A DNA stretch of 64,000 nt, from positions 3,947,075 through 4,011,074 of the forward strand of contig NW_020313057.1 in the NCBI RefSeq assembly GCF_003265705.1. The letters are read 5' to 3'. The translations under genes and the position numbers were made by a program. The DNA comes from Callorhinus ursinus (lineage: Eukaryota; Chordata; Mammalia; Carnivora; Otariidae). A model generated the notes under the pieces. The model saw only the letters and a list, made by a program, of their open reading frames with translations. It had not been told where the DNA came from and did no database searches. Every line of letters starts with the position of its first letter. Positions within the stretch are counted from its first letter, which is position 1. This document shows, piece after piece, positions 1-27,815 of the stretch.

Positions 1-93
1 AGAAAGAAAGAAAGAAAGAAAGAAGAAAGAAAGAAAGAAAGAAAGAAGAAAGAAAAAAGAGAAAAGAAAGAAAGGAGGGAGGAAGGAAGGAAA
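1..93. repeat. (AAAG)n / (GGAA)n simple repeat
   Basis: An AAAG-rich purine tract at the window edge grades into GGAA units. It runs directly into the SINE that follows. Confidence 0.95.
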
Positions 94-204
94 GGGTGCT
101 TGGCTGGCTTGGTTGGTGGAATGTGTGACTCTTGATGTTGGGGTTGTGAATTCCACCCCCACGTTTCGGTGTAGAGATTAAACTAAAAAAAATAAAATAA
201 AAAC
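94..204 (+). mobile_element. SINEC, short form
   Basis: A degenerate tRNA-like head (tgcttggctggcttgg) is followed by 'gactcttgatgttggggttgtgaattc', a 'tagagatta' end and an A-rich tail. This is the short SINEC subtype without the CT-rich body. Confidence 0.8.
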
Positions 205-535
205 AATTTCTAATTCTTTACGAAATTTTAAAATAATACCAGACTGTGTGGATGAGACAAGCTTCAGGGAGTCATTTACTTCATGTGCCTTTTTTCTTTT
301 TTAAGGAACATCCAGTGTGTTTCTAGTATTTCAGACTGGATTCCCAAGCAATTAAGCTGCATCTTTTGAACATCACGTGTTACTTCTAGGGCTGATATCT
401 GAATTGTTACTTCAGCAGCTGAGCCAGAGGTACAGTCACGTGGAATAAACTAAATTGAAACTAGGCCTTGGCAATATGGGTCATGTTTTGGCTCAATTCT
501 CATTGGGCGACCTGAACCCGGTCGCTAAGCCCTAC
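205..535 (+). repeat. Copy A of a diverged direct duplication, upstream of PHYH
   Basis: This block aligns colinearly with 1871-2328 in PHYH intron 1. Shared landmarks are AATTTCTA at the left end, ACTGGATTCCC versus ACTGGACTCCC, and TGTGGAATAAACTA versus the same string after CACGTG/CATGTG. The right end shares GACC..GACCCGGT..GAGCCCTAC-like sequence. Identity is roughly 70% by eye. Copy A lacks the L1 insertion found in copy B. Confidence 0.7.
437..442. promoter_or_regulatory. CACGTG E-box and nearby inverted CCAAT upstream of PHYH
   Basis: A palindromic CACGTG lies about 325 bp upstream of the PHYH start codon. An ATTGG (inverted CCAAT) follows at 502-506. Both motifs are absent at the equivalent places in duplicate copy B (CATGTG; no ATTGG). 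Function is inferred from motif only. Confidence 0.35.
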
Positions 536-766
536 AACAAGTTTCCCTGCTGCGTGCGGCTGGGACGACCTCTGTGATCACAGAGGCGCTGGGGCTGTGG
601 GCAGGACGTCCTCACTGTACGGTGGCCCGGGAGGCTCAGTGCATCTCCGCACAAGGCGGAATCCCAGGAGTTCTGCGCGCTCGGCCAGGGCTCCTTGTGC
701 TCGTCGCCCCGCCCGCCGCCCGGACACAGGACCGAGGCCTGGTCGACTCGACTCCTCGCCGGAGCC

Positions 767-18210
<17,444 letters not shown>

Positions 18211-18478
18211 GGTCGCCCTCTGCTGGAGCTCTCTGAGGGAAAACCACAAGGAATCAAGGTGCCTAGGGAGAGTGTTTTCTTAACAAGCTGCCTTAATCTT
18301 TTCTGTCACTTGTTATCCAAATCACTGCACGTGCAGACCTGGTACTTCCTGGCACGTGATTAGTTCTGTGTGCAGAGCTGTTGCTTTCATGGATGAATAC
18401 ATGTAACAGTGGCCGATTACTGTTTTCAGGAGAACTAAGTGAGGGTTGCACCTAATAAAAGTGTTTGATGTCTCATTT
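18211..18478 (+). promoter_or_regulatory. PHYH: PHYH 3' UTR with AATAAA at 18454-18459
   Basis: A short 3' UTR of about 265 nt has a canonical AATAAA and a GT-rich stretch just after it (gtgtttgatg, gtgtgttc). Cleavage is expected near 18,475. Confidence 0.85.
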
Positions 18479-18555
18479 AAGTGTGTTCAATCAGTTTCTT
18501 TCATTCAGTTAGCTCTTTGCCCCAGCAGAAAGGAATCCTTTGTTGTTGTTGTTTT

Positions 18556-18747
18556 TTAAAGATTTTGTTTATTTGAGAGAAAGCGAGAGCATGAGAGAGA
18601 GAGAGAGCACGAGCAGGGGGGAGGAGTAGAGGGAGAAGCAGATTCCCCACTGAGCAGGGAGCCCAATGTGAGACCGGTTTCTAGGACCCTGGGATCATGA
18701 CCTGAGCTGAAGGCAGATGCTCAACCGCCTGAGCCACCCAGGGGCCC
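18556..18747 (-). mobile_element. SINEC, full form, antisense
   Basis: 'taaagattttgtttatttgag' runs to 'ctgagccacccaggggccc'. GGAATCCTTTG is duplicated at about 18,532 and 18,751. Confidence 0.95.
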
Positions 18748-19153
18748 GAATGGAATCCTTTGAAACTCAGGGTATAGGGACTTTTGCATCCCTCTTCTGG
18801 AAAACCCACCACCCACTGACTTCATGGCATGAGAGACTTCTCAGATCTAGAACACTAACACAGGCACGTGTAATGAAGGGCATTGTGGAGTAAAAGTAAG
18901 GGCGGATGCTCATGCTCTGACATAGGATTCCTTGCATGACTTCTCCAACCCAAGCAGCCGCCTTAAAAAGATAGACCGGATCTTTCCAAGTCATTTTTCT
19001 CTGTTCCTGACAAAGGAAGACAACGGTGGCTTCATCTGCTATTTTTTATTGAGTAAGGCAGCTGAAAACCCTCAGTGTTTAGGAATGAAACCTAAACTCT
19101 TTTAAACTAAAGGGAATTTTTTAGATAGTCTGGATTTCTGATGGGCACGAAAT
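18748..19153. other. Unique-looking intergenic stretch
   Basis: About 400 bp just past the SINE, with no repeat or exon recognised. Confidence 0.4.
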
Positions 19154-19169
19154 GGGGGAATTTATTTTA

Positions 19170-19200
19170 TTTTAAAGATTTTGTTTACTTATTTGAGAGA

Positions 19201-19245
<45 letters not shown>

Positions 19246-19395
19246 ACACACGCATGAGCAGCGGGGAGGGGCAGAGGGAGAGGCAGATAGCCCTCTGAGC
19301 AGGGAGCCCTACAAGGGGCTCAATCCCAGGACACTGTTGATCCTGACCTGAGCCTAAGGCAGAGGCTTAATCCACTGAGCCACCCAGGCACCCCA
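19170..19395 (-). mobile_element. SINEC, antisense, with an internal (CA)n
   Basis: 'ttttaaagattttgtttacttatttgag' runs to 'ctgagccacccaggcacccc'. The usual CT/GA-rich segment contains a (CA)n run at about 19,203-19,250. Target duplication GGGGGAATTTATTTTA lies at 19154-19169 and 19397-19412. Confidence 0.95.
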
Positions 19396-19412
19396 TGGGG
19401 GAATTTATTTTA

Positions 19413-19735
19413 CTTTTTAAATTTTTTATTGTTATGTTAATCACCATACATTACATCATTAGTTTTTAATGTAGTGTTCCTTGATTCACTGTTTGTGCAG
19501 AACACCCAGTGCTCCACGCAGAACGTGCCCTCTTTAATACCCATCACCAGGCCAACCCATCCCCCCACCCCGCTCCCCTCCAGAACCCTCAGTTTGTTTT
19601 TCAGAGTCCATCATCTCTCGTGGTTCGTCTCTCCCTCCGATTTCCCCCCCTTCATTCTTCCCCTCCTGCTATCTGCTGCTGCTGCTGCTGCTTCTTTTTT
19701 TTTTTTTCCTTAACATATTTTGCATTATTTGTTTC
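19413..19735 (-). mobile_element. Carnivore L1 3' end, antisense
   Basis: 'tattgttatgttaatcaccatac', 'aacacccagtgctccacgcag' and 'aatacccatcaccaggcc' are followed by a (GCT)n and T-run end. The complement carries the L1 3' UTR and tail. A third GGGGGAATTTATTTT follows at 19736-19750. Confidence 0.92.
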
Positions 19736-20104
19736 GGGGGAATTTATTTTTTTCAGTGCTGTATTTCTACACCAGCTGGGGGCAGCAAAGAGACGTAGTC
19801 CTGATCTTTTGAAAAAAATATAATTTGGTAAGAAGTTAACACAGAGTCCCTTTCTTGTCAATCTGCTAGGCACAAGTTTTCCTAAATCGAGATTCACTGT
19901 TTTTGTCGGTTTCTTTGTGAGGACACCCTATTTAAGGTCAGGTCCAACTGGAAACCGGAGAAGGCAAGACTATCCCTGACAGGGTTTAAGGAAACTGGGT
20001 TACAGAATGACTGGACATAAAATGTACATAAGGAATGCCTGTGTCAACAGCACGTATGGAGCTCTGTTGCACCAAAAATCCTTTTGAAACTAATTTCAAA
20101 CGTA

Positions 20105-20460
20105 AAAGAAATGTGAAAAATAAGTCAAGCAGAGGAAGACAATAATGATATGGTGTCACTCATGTGGATCATAAGGAATAGCAGGGAGGACCACAGGGGA
20201 AGGGAGGGAAAGCTGAATGGGAAGACATCAGAGAGAGAGACAAACCAGGAGAGACTCTGCACTCCGGGAACCAAGCTGCGGGTTACAGAAGGGAGGCGGG
20301 TGGGGGGACGGGGTAACCGGTGACACGTATTAAGGAGGGCACGTGTTGTGATGAGCACTGGGTGTTATCTGCAGCTAATGAATCACTGAACACTGCATCA
20401 AAAACTAATGATGTACTATATGTTGGCTAACTGAACATAATAAAAAAACAGAAAGAAAAA
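20105..20460 (+). mobile_element. Carnivore L1 3' end, sense
   Basis: 'gatatggtgtcactcatgtgg' is followed by 'gagggcacgtgttgtgatgagcactgggtgtt' and 'aactaatgatgtactatatg'. It ends 'aacataataaaaaaac'. It is the same family as 19413-19735 but in opposite orientation. Confidence 0.93.
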
Positions 20461-21695
20461 AAAATAAACTCCAATAGGAACACCAGACAGCACAATTCGT
20501 TATTTCCCTTATGCATTTTTGAGTGCACGCCAACTAGTCAATCAGGAAACCATTCATTTCCCATTTTATCTGTGTCCCTTTTGTCCATTCATTCATTTTA
20601 CAAATATCAAAGCAGCCATTCCCCGCAAGAGGACAAGATGTGGAAGACACAACACCGGGATGAGTTAGGACGGCTCGTTTTGTCCGTGTGGCCCCCTCTG
20701 GGAAAGCTGGGAGTGCAGGTCAGCTGCAGAATGAAGAGCGGGCATGGGACTACCATGGCGTCTTGGCAGAATGAGGAACAGCCTGGTTTCACAGTGGGTG
20801 TAAAGGGGATTTACCCTGGGAGAGTGTTTATCTGCCCAGAGACTAACCTCTAAGGACTACAGGAGGTACTCAAAGTGCAGACCAAAGCGGATAGAAAGGA
20901 TCCCCTTCTATGGTGATTGGCGCTGACAGCCTGGGATAAATAGACCTTTGCTCCCGGTGTCTGCTGGGAGGTCCCCCTTTGTAAGCCACAGACTGAGCCA
21001 CGTTGCAAAACTTCCAATTGAATCAGCCTCTGATTGAATGAACAATTACTGTCCACAACACGGTCACGTTTCCCAAGGCCAATTCTAGTAATAACGCTCC
21101 GTGGTTCACACCAACTCCACCTGTGCGCAGTCTTTCCTTATTAACCCAGGGAAGCCCTGCAACTCAGCTCCTGTACCCCACCCCACCCCCACCCTGGAGG
21201 TTCGGCATGGACCGACACTTGGCACTGGATACTTTCCCTGAAAGCACGATTTTGTCCATGTTAATACTCTGCCTTCCCAAACAGGGATGGTAGGACCCCT
21301 TGACGGCCCTGTCTCTTCCTCCTCCCACCTCCCCGCTGCCCCGGCCACTCACACTACCCCCACGCACGAGGCACTTGCTACTTCTGGCTTGTTCGGTGTG
21401 AACACCAAACTTCTCACTTTTGTAGCTGTCCCTCCTACATAAGAGAGCATCCTCCTGGACGCTGAGACACTTGACCCGCAAGCCTCTGCACCGATTTCGG
21501 GTCCCAGACATGTTTTTTTCTGAGTGTTCCAACCACCTCTAATTCCACTGCTCTCTTTATCAGACCTCTCCCGTGTAGGTTGGGGGGCTGGAAAAGCTGG
21601 TGACTGGGACTGAGAAGTTGGCTCACTCCTCAGAAGCTCTAGAAAATGTTTGTGCCGAGTTCAACATTTTTTTATTTTTAGTTTGTTATTCCTTA
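20461..21695. other. Intergenic, nothing recognised
   Basis: About 1.2 kb without SINEC or L1 signal. Short open frames are present on both strands with no recognisable protein similarity. Confidence 0.4.
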
Positions 21696-21697
21696 TT

Positions 21698-21808
21698 TTT
21701 TTAGATTTATTTTTTTAAAGTAATCTCTATACCCAATGTGGGGCTCCAACTCCCGACCCTGAGATCAAGAATCTGATGCTCTACGGACTGAGACAGCCAG
21801 GCACCCCT
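21698..21808 (-). mobile_element. SINEC, short form, antisense
   Basis: 'aaagtaatctctatacccaatgtgg' runs to 'ctgagacagccaggcacccc'. Confidence 0.92.
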
Positions 21809-21819
21809 AGTTGTATTTC

Positions 21820-22017
21820 TTTTTTGGAGGGGGGAGAGAGAGAGAGTGGGGAGGGCCCCCCACCCCCCCTTCGCAAAAGCAGGGGAGGGGAGCAGAGGGA
21901 GACAGAAGCAGACTCCCTGCTAAGCAGGGAGCCAGATGGGGGGCTGGATCCCAGGACCCCAAAATCATGACCTGAGCTGAGGGCAGACCCTGAACGACGG
22001 TGCCACCCAGGCAACCC
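21820..22017 (-). mobile_element. SINEC, full form, antisense
   Basis: A GA-rich start leads to 'agcagactccctgctaagcagggagcc' and ends 'tgccacccaggcaaccc'. Confidence 0.88.
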
Positions 22018-22290
22018 TGGAGACCTTGCTTTCAATTCTTTGGGGTATATATCCAGAAATGGGGTTGCTGGATCCTATGGTATTTCCAGTTTTAATTTTT
22101 TGAGGAACCTCCATACTGTTTTCAGGAGCGGCTGTCCCAGTTTGCATTCTCACCAACAGTGTACAAGGAAGGTTCTAATTCCTCTACATCCTCACCAACA
22201 CTTGTTATTTTGTTGTTGTGGTTTGTTTGTTTGTTCGTTTTTGGCAGTACCTATCCTCATGCGTGTGAGGTGGCGTTGTGTTTGATATTT
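22018..22290 (-). mobile_element. L1 ORF2-end fragment, antisense
   Basis: 'gttgctggatcctatggtatttcc', 'aggaacctccatactgttttc' and 'ttgcattctcaccaacagtgtac' are the antisense of the conserved L1 ORF2 3' part. Confidence 0.9.
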
Positions 22291-22684
22291 TTAACCAAAG
22301 TACAATTCTTAGCTCGTACTTCTAAGGACAACTGAATGTTAACTACGACTTCACAAGGACTCAGTGACGGACCCATTTTGTGGACAGTGAGACTGAAGCT
22401 AGAGGGTGAGACAAGTAAACAACACCGTAAGAAGGAGATGTGATGATACGTTACAAAGCTGTTTTCTGGGTTTAGTGCTTATAAGGCACCATACTAATAA
22501 AGCGGGCAGGAATTCTGGTTGACTCTAAGCAGGAATGCTTTGCAAATGAAACACTGGTGCAAAGATTCTGCTGTCACCCGCCTGAACACAGACGCTCCTC
22601 TTGGATGCTCTGGGGGAGGGCGTTTCACAGGAAGGTGGAGGGCTTTGGGATTCTGGCTCTGCCACTTCATAATTAAATGGTTTA

Positions 22685-22958
22685 TCCAACAAGACCTAAC
22701 AACTGTAAATACCTGTGCCCCTAACATGGGAGCAGCCAATTACATGAGCCAATTAATAACAAAAGCAAAGAAACACATCGACAACCATACAATAATAGTA
22801 GGGGACTTTAACACCCTCCCTCACTGCACTGGACAGATCATCTAAGCAGAAGATCTTCAAGGATATGAGGCCTTTGAATGACACACTGGACCAGATGGAC
22901 TTCGCAGATATATACAGAACATTCCATCCTAAAGCAACAGAATACATACTCTTCTTTT
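22685..22958 (+). mobile_element. L1 ORF2 endonuclease-domain fragment
   Basis: One frame reads 'CAPNMGAANYM' and then 'TIIVGDFNTLP', the conserved GDFN endonuclease region of L1 ORF2. It is truncated on both sides and followed by a SINE. Confidence 0.93.
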
Positions 22959-22965
22959 TTGTCTC

Positions 22966-23154
22966 TAAGATTTTATTTATTTATTTGACAGAGAGAGACA
23001 CAGCGAGAGAAGGAACAAAGCAGGGGGAGTGAGAGAGGGAGCAGCAAGCTTCCTGCGTAGCAGGGAGTCCGATGTGGGGCTCGATCCCAGGACCCCGGGA
23101 TCAGGACCTGAGCCGAATGCAGTCGCTTAACGTACTGAGCCACCCAGGCGCCCC
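22966..23154 (-). mobile_element. SINEC, full form, antisense
   Basis: 'taagattttatttatttatttgacag' runs to 'ctgagccacccaggcgcccc'. Confidence 0.95.
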
Positions 23155-23221
23155 TGGATTTCTCACTCTTGACTGTGGTCACAAAGTATGGAGCCCATGA
23201 GCCTTGTCCATGACACACACA

Positions 23222-23560
23222 CTGTATTAGTGTGCTTGGGCTGCCATCACGAACACCCCAGCTGAGCAGCTTAGTAACAGCCTTCTAGTTCTGGAGTTCG
23301 AGGTGCAGGTAGGCCTGTTTCTTCCGAGGCCTCTCTCCTTGATTCTAGCTGGCCGTCTTCCCTCTGTCCTCACGTGGTCTTCCTTCCGTGCGTCTGTGTC
23401 CCAACCTCTTCTTACAAAGACATTAGTCAGACTGGATTAGGGCCCATCCCCATAACCTTATTTGCCCCGAATTGCCTCTTTAATGGCCCTATCTCCAAAT
23501 ACAGTCACATTCTGAGCTACTGGGGGTTAGGAATGTTGGGAAACAACTTAGCACATAACA
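23222..23560 (+). mobile_element. Old dispersed repeat, family not assigned
   Basis: 'gtattagtgtgcttgggctgcc', 'ctggccgtcttccctctgtcctcacgtgg', 'ggattagggcccatcccc' and 'ctccaaatacagtcacattctgag' match a very common mammalian interspersed repeat (MaLR/LTR-like) that I do not name with certainty. Confidence 0.65.
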
Positions 23561-24059
23561 CGCACCTTGAAGCTTTCAAGCAGCCGATGACGCTTCAGGA
23601 GCTTCAACCTTGCTTCTGTTCTCTTTGGTAACCCACTTCCAAAGACGATTATAGTTTTAATATATGCCTTTATTCTTCCAGCATCCAGATTCCTTGATTT
23701 CTTGGTAGCACTGGTATTTCTTGGTGTACTTTACACCTCTTATAGCTTAGAGAGAGCCAATCTTCGTTAGTGGCCTGAGACAATTTTTTAAAAATTATGG
23801 CAAGGATGGTCCGGAGATACTTTTTAGCAAAATGAAGGAGTAGGGACTGACCAGTAGGATAGCAATAACTTTTGTCTCCCTAAGTTACTGATTTTTGTGT
23901 CTTATTTCCAGAGCAAAATGACTCAACATGGCCTTTATGAGAATAAATGTGGTTAGGAGAGTCTTCAACTCCCAGAGTACATTTTACTATGCATTTATTA
24001 GTATCTTATTATTATGGAGTTTAGCATCTTTTTATATGCATTTCGTTCCTTGGACAAGC

Positions 24060-24215
24060 AGAACAGCAGTGCAAAGAAGATGAGCTTGGAGGTCAGACAA
24101 ACCTGCCTTTAATTCCTGGCTCTGACGCCAAGGAGCTGTGGGACCTGGGGTAAATTACCTAACCTCTCTGGGTCTTACAGTGTTCATTTGAAAACCGGGA
24201 GTGATAAGGCCTGTC
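24060..24215 (+). mobile_element. MIR element
   Basis: 'cttggaggtcagacaaacctgcc', 'ggtaaattacctaacctctctggg' and 'gaaaaccgggagtgataagg' follow the MIR sense order. Confidence 0.8.
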
Positions 24216-24477
24216 TTCTGAAGTAAAGGCATCCAGCTTGTGGGTGGGATATCAAAAGAGATCTTATAGTACAGCGGGAACTAAAGAAGGGCCAGGTGTA
24301 ACGCGTATTTGTGTGAAGTAGGGAGGAAGAATATATGTTGCTGCATTTTATGGTAATATGCTCTCTGAAAAGGAATTTAGTTGTTTTGGGCAAAAGATGA
24401 TATTGGCAAATCCAGGAGTTCTGATCCCCAGTCCAGGCACTTTCTATCACATCATACTCAGAATACTTGCTGATGCT

Positions 24478-24673
24478 TTTTTTTTTTTTAAAGATTTCAT
24501 TTATTCATCAGGAAGACAGAGAGAGCGAGCACAAACAGGAGGAGGTGCAGGCAGAGGGAAAGCAGGCTCCCTGCTGAGCAAGGAGCCCGATGCAGGACTC
24601 GGTCCCAAGCCCCTGGGATCATGACCTGAGCCGAAGGCAGACGCTTAACCGACTCAGCCACCCAGACGTCCCC
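24478..24673 (-). mobile_element. SINEC, full form, antisense
   Basis: Poly-T and 'aaagatttcatttattcatcagg' run to 'ctcagccacccagacgtcccc'. TTGC(T/C)GATGCT is duplicated on both sides. Confidence 0.94.
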
Positions 24674-25278
24674 TTGCCGATGCTCTTTACTCACAGTTCC
24701 AAAGAAAACCGGGAGCTGTGTTTTATTTTCCTTGGTGAAGCTTGGAGGATATGCAATGGGAAATGTCCACCTTAGCCCCAATTCCTTAACCATCGGGGCT
24801 GGAGGCAGAAGCCGATGTCCCAACTCTTAAGTGGGGAATGCAGTCCCAGGAGACCAGAAAGAGCGACAGGGACGTGAGGCAGGAAAGGGGAGGGAGTGCG
24901 CAGCAAGTGGCCAGTGTGTCACAACAAACAGCCTGCTCCTTAGTCCTAGGGCATTTACACAGGGGCTTGCCGGAGTCACTGCTGTAGGAGGAAGAGTGAG
25001 TGAGCCGCTGAGCAGTTGAACTGCTGAGTCTTTCTCTTCTCCCAGAGTATGGACGCCCTGCCCTTTTGGGTTGTGTTTCTGGCCCTCCAGGCGTTTGCTA
25101 GGGAAGTTAGCCTCTGAGGTTCCTGTGTGGTCAGTCGGTACCATGTACGGGGTGCCTTAGCAGTAGATTATGTTTGAATAGTATCAATTTCTCCTTTAAT
25201 AAATCAGCAGCTAACACCTGTATTATGCCGCCCTGGGCACTGAGCACTGTTGTAAGCCCTGAACTTGTATTGGTGCTT

Positions 25279-25524
25279 AAAAAAAAAAAAAAAAACAAGA
25301 TTTATTTATTTATTTATGAGAGAGAGAGATAGAGAGACAGAGAGACAGAGAGAGAGAGTGAGCACGGAGGGAGGGGCAGAGGGAGAGAGAGAAAGAGAAT
25401 CTTTTAAACAGGCTCCACGCCCAGTGCAGAGCCTGATGCTGGGCTCCATCTCACGACCTTGAGAGCATGACCTGAGCTGAAATCAAGAGTTGGGCACTTA
25501 GTTGACTGAGCCACCCAAGTTTCC
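25279..25524 (-). mobile_element. SINEC, antisense
   Basis: 'aagatttatttatttatttatgag' and a long GA-rich tract end at 'ctgagccacccaagtttcc'. Confidence 0.93.
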
Positions 25525-25539
25525 TATACTGATGCTTTT

Positions 25540-25690
25540 AGTTCTTGCAACAACTCTACAGTCTAAACACCAATCACTATCCCCATTTTACAAATGAGAC
25601 AACTCAAGCACAGAAAGGTTAAGTAACATGCCTAAGGTCACACAGCTAGCAAGTGGTGGGGCCAGGACTGGAACCCCAGCAATTGGACTG
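25540..25690 (-). mobile_element. MIR element, antisense
   Basis: 'ccccattttacaaatgagacaactcaagcacag' is followed by 'taacatgcctaaggtcacacagctagcaagtgg' and 'ggaaccccag'. Confidence 0.92.
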
Positions 25691-27690
25691 CAAAGTCTTT
25701 GCCACTTTGTCATTGGAATAACGCATTAAAAGATCATTTATACATTTTAGCTAATGATTTTATTTCATATAATATTAAGAACTTTAAATTTTTCCAAAAT
25801 TTCAGCTATACTACAATTCAACTTATATTTCTTGAAATGTAATATTGGCAGACAGTAAGAGTAATCTTTAAGATAGATATTGATCATGCTTACGGTAGTC
25901 GGTATTGTAAAGGGATTCTATTGTATGCACAGAAACGGTGTCCAGTAATCCACTGATAAATAGTGGGCAAATGAATAGTTTATAGAATCAGAATATACAG
26001 GACATAATAGAGAGGGTCTTAGGGATCATGTAGTCCAATCCCCTAGATTCATTCATTCCTTCCTTCCTTCCTCCCTCCCACCCTTCCTTTCTTTTTCATT
26101 CATTCATTCATTCAATTATGAACAGCCTGTGCGCAGGCCTACACTATGTGTGAATCACATAAAGATGATTGGGACGTGCTTTCTGACTTCAAAGAACTCA
26201 CCTCTGATCTATGAAAGCCCTGAGCTCAAAGGGTGGGGGTGGGGGGATGGGTGGTCTCTGGGCTGATACATGTGTCTGCAATTTACTGATTGTTAACCAA
26301 GAAAGGAGAATTAAAAACCCCTAACAGTACTTTACCTTAAATGACTATACTCATTTAATTTCTATAAAGAGAATGTATTCATATATTACAGTAATTAAAA
26401 ATTAATTTTTAAAAGTTCATGCAAATGACTCTTGCATGTAAAACCACAATGTATTTCACTAGGCTAATAAGCAAAGAGGTTTGAGGTTGTGGTTTTTTTT
26501 TTTTTTTTTTTTTGTCCTACAGAAAATAGCAGATACTATTACAGAGCAAGTCATTAAGTCCAAAGTCTGTTTGAGTTAGGCATGTGTGTTTAGTTGAGTA
26601 AACCTTGGTTGCAGGAACCAGTATGAGCACAAGGAGGACCTTTATGATGAGGATCCTGGGTCACTCCATGACATTTAGAGAGTTGGACCGCAGGCTTCCT
26701 GGCCAGGGACATAGTACTTCAGGGAGTCCAAGTCTCCCCTTCTCTAGCAGCTGCTTCGTCGTCTCTCCCTACAAACTAGCTTCTCCTGAGTCCTAGCTGA
26801 TGTTAGAAATGGGCTTTACTACAGTGCTGAGTTTATGCCTCCCCTGTCCAAACCCTCAGGTTTGCCTGAATGCTGTTGCTGTTTTTCTGGGTTTCTTCCA
26901 AGTTTTCCACATAAGTCCCCTACCACAAACATGTATCGGGTGACCATGCCGAGCTGGGCACTATCGTGACCTCTGGGAGCAACAGAACTGAGGAAGCGGG
27001 GGTCTTGGCTCTCAGGGAACTCCGAGTCTACTGGAGAAGGGGGAGGGGGAGGGAAACCGTGTAAAAATCTAAATGCTTGGGGTGAGGCTGGTCCTAAAAC
27101 TGAGGTAGGGACAAGGCAAAGGGCAGAGAGGGGGAAGTGGGGCCGCAAGGAAGAGAAAGTGTCTTTAACCTGGAAAGGTCAGGAAAGCCAGGTGTTGAAG
27201 AGAAGGGGGTGCTTGAGAATAATCTTGAAAAATTAAAAAGTTTGCCAGGTGAGGAAGGAGGAGAGGTTGCTGTGAAGAAGGCTGTGAAGAAAGGGAGAAT
27301 CCCGCATGGCACGGCCAGGGTGTGATATGCCAGAGCACCACGGGGAAGACGGGGTTGGGGGGGTGGTCAGGACTGGGGGGTAAAACAGGGCAGATGATGA
27401 AAATACTTTTTTGCTGTGCAAAGGAATTTGGAATTTATTCAATATTCAGTGGTGAGTCACTCAAGGTGCTTTTGGTGGCAAGTAACAGAAAAAGTTGATT
27501 CTGGAGGCAACCAGTAACAATTTAATCCATTTGGATTAACTCATATAACTGGAAACCCAAAGTAAGGGCACAATATACTGTGTCATCAAAGACCCGGGTT
27601 ATTCTCACCTGTTTCCTATTCTGTCGTCATCACGTTGCTCATGATCACAAAATGGCTGCAGTGGCCTCCTTTTCATCCTTTCTTTGTGTC
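25691..27690. other. Intergenic stretch with simple repeats only
   Basis: Contains (TTCC)n/(ATTC)n at 26,047-26,117 and a poly-T at 26,491-26,513. Otherwise there are no SINEC, young L1 or exon signals. Purine-rich short open frames at 26.8-27.4 kb show no similarity I recognise. Confidence 0.45.
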
Positions 27691-27691
27691 T

Positions 27692-27815
27692 TTTTTTTTT
27701 TTAAGGTTTTGTTTTTTTACTTAAGTAATCTCTACACCGTATAATGTGGGGCTCAAACTCACGACCCCAAGATCAAGAGTCGCATGCTCTTCTGACTGAG
27801 CCAGCCAGGCGCCCC
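27692..27815 (-). mobile_element. SINEC, short form, antisense
   Basis: 'acttaagtaatctctacaccg' runs to 'ctgagccagccaggcgcccc'. CTTTGTGTCT is duplicated on both sides. Confidence 0.95.

Noticed and set aside
22685..22958. Open frame with an endonuclease motif (GDFN)
   Set aside because: It is a truncated L1 ORF2 fragment, not a host gene.
26041..26120. Regularly spaced short repeats
   Set aside because: Simple (TTCC)n/(ATTC)n microsatellite, not an array with unique spacers.
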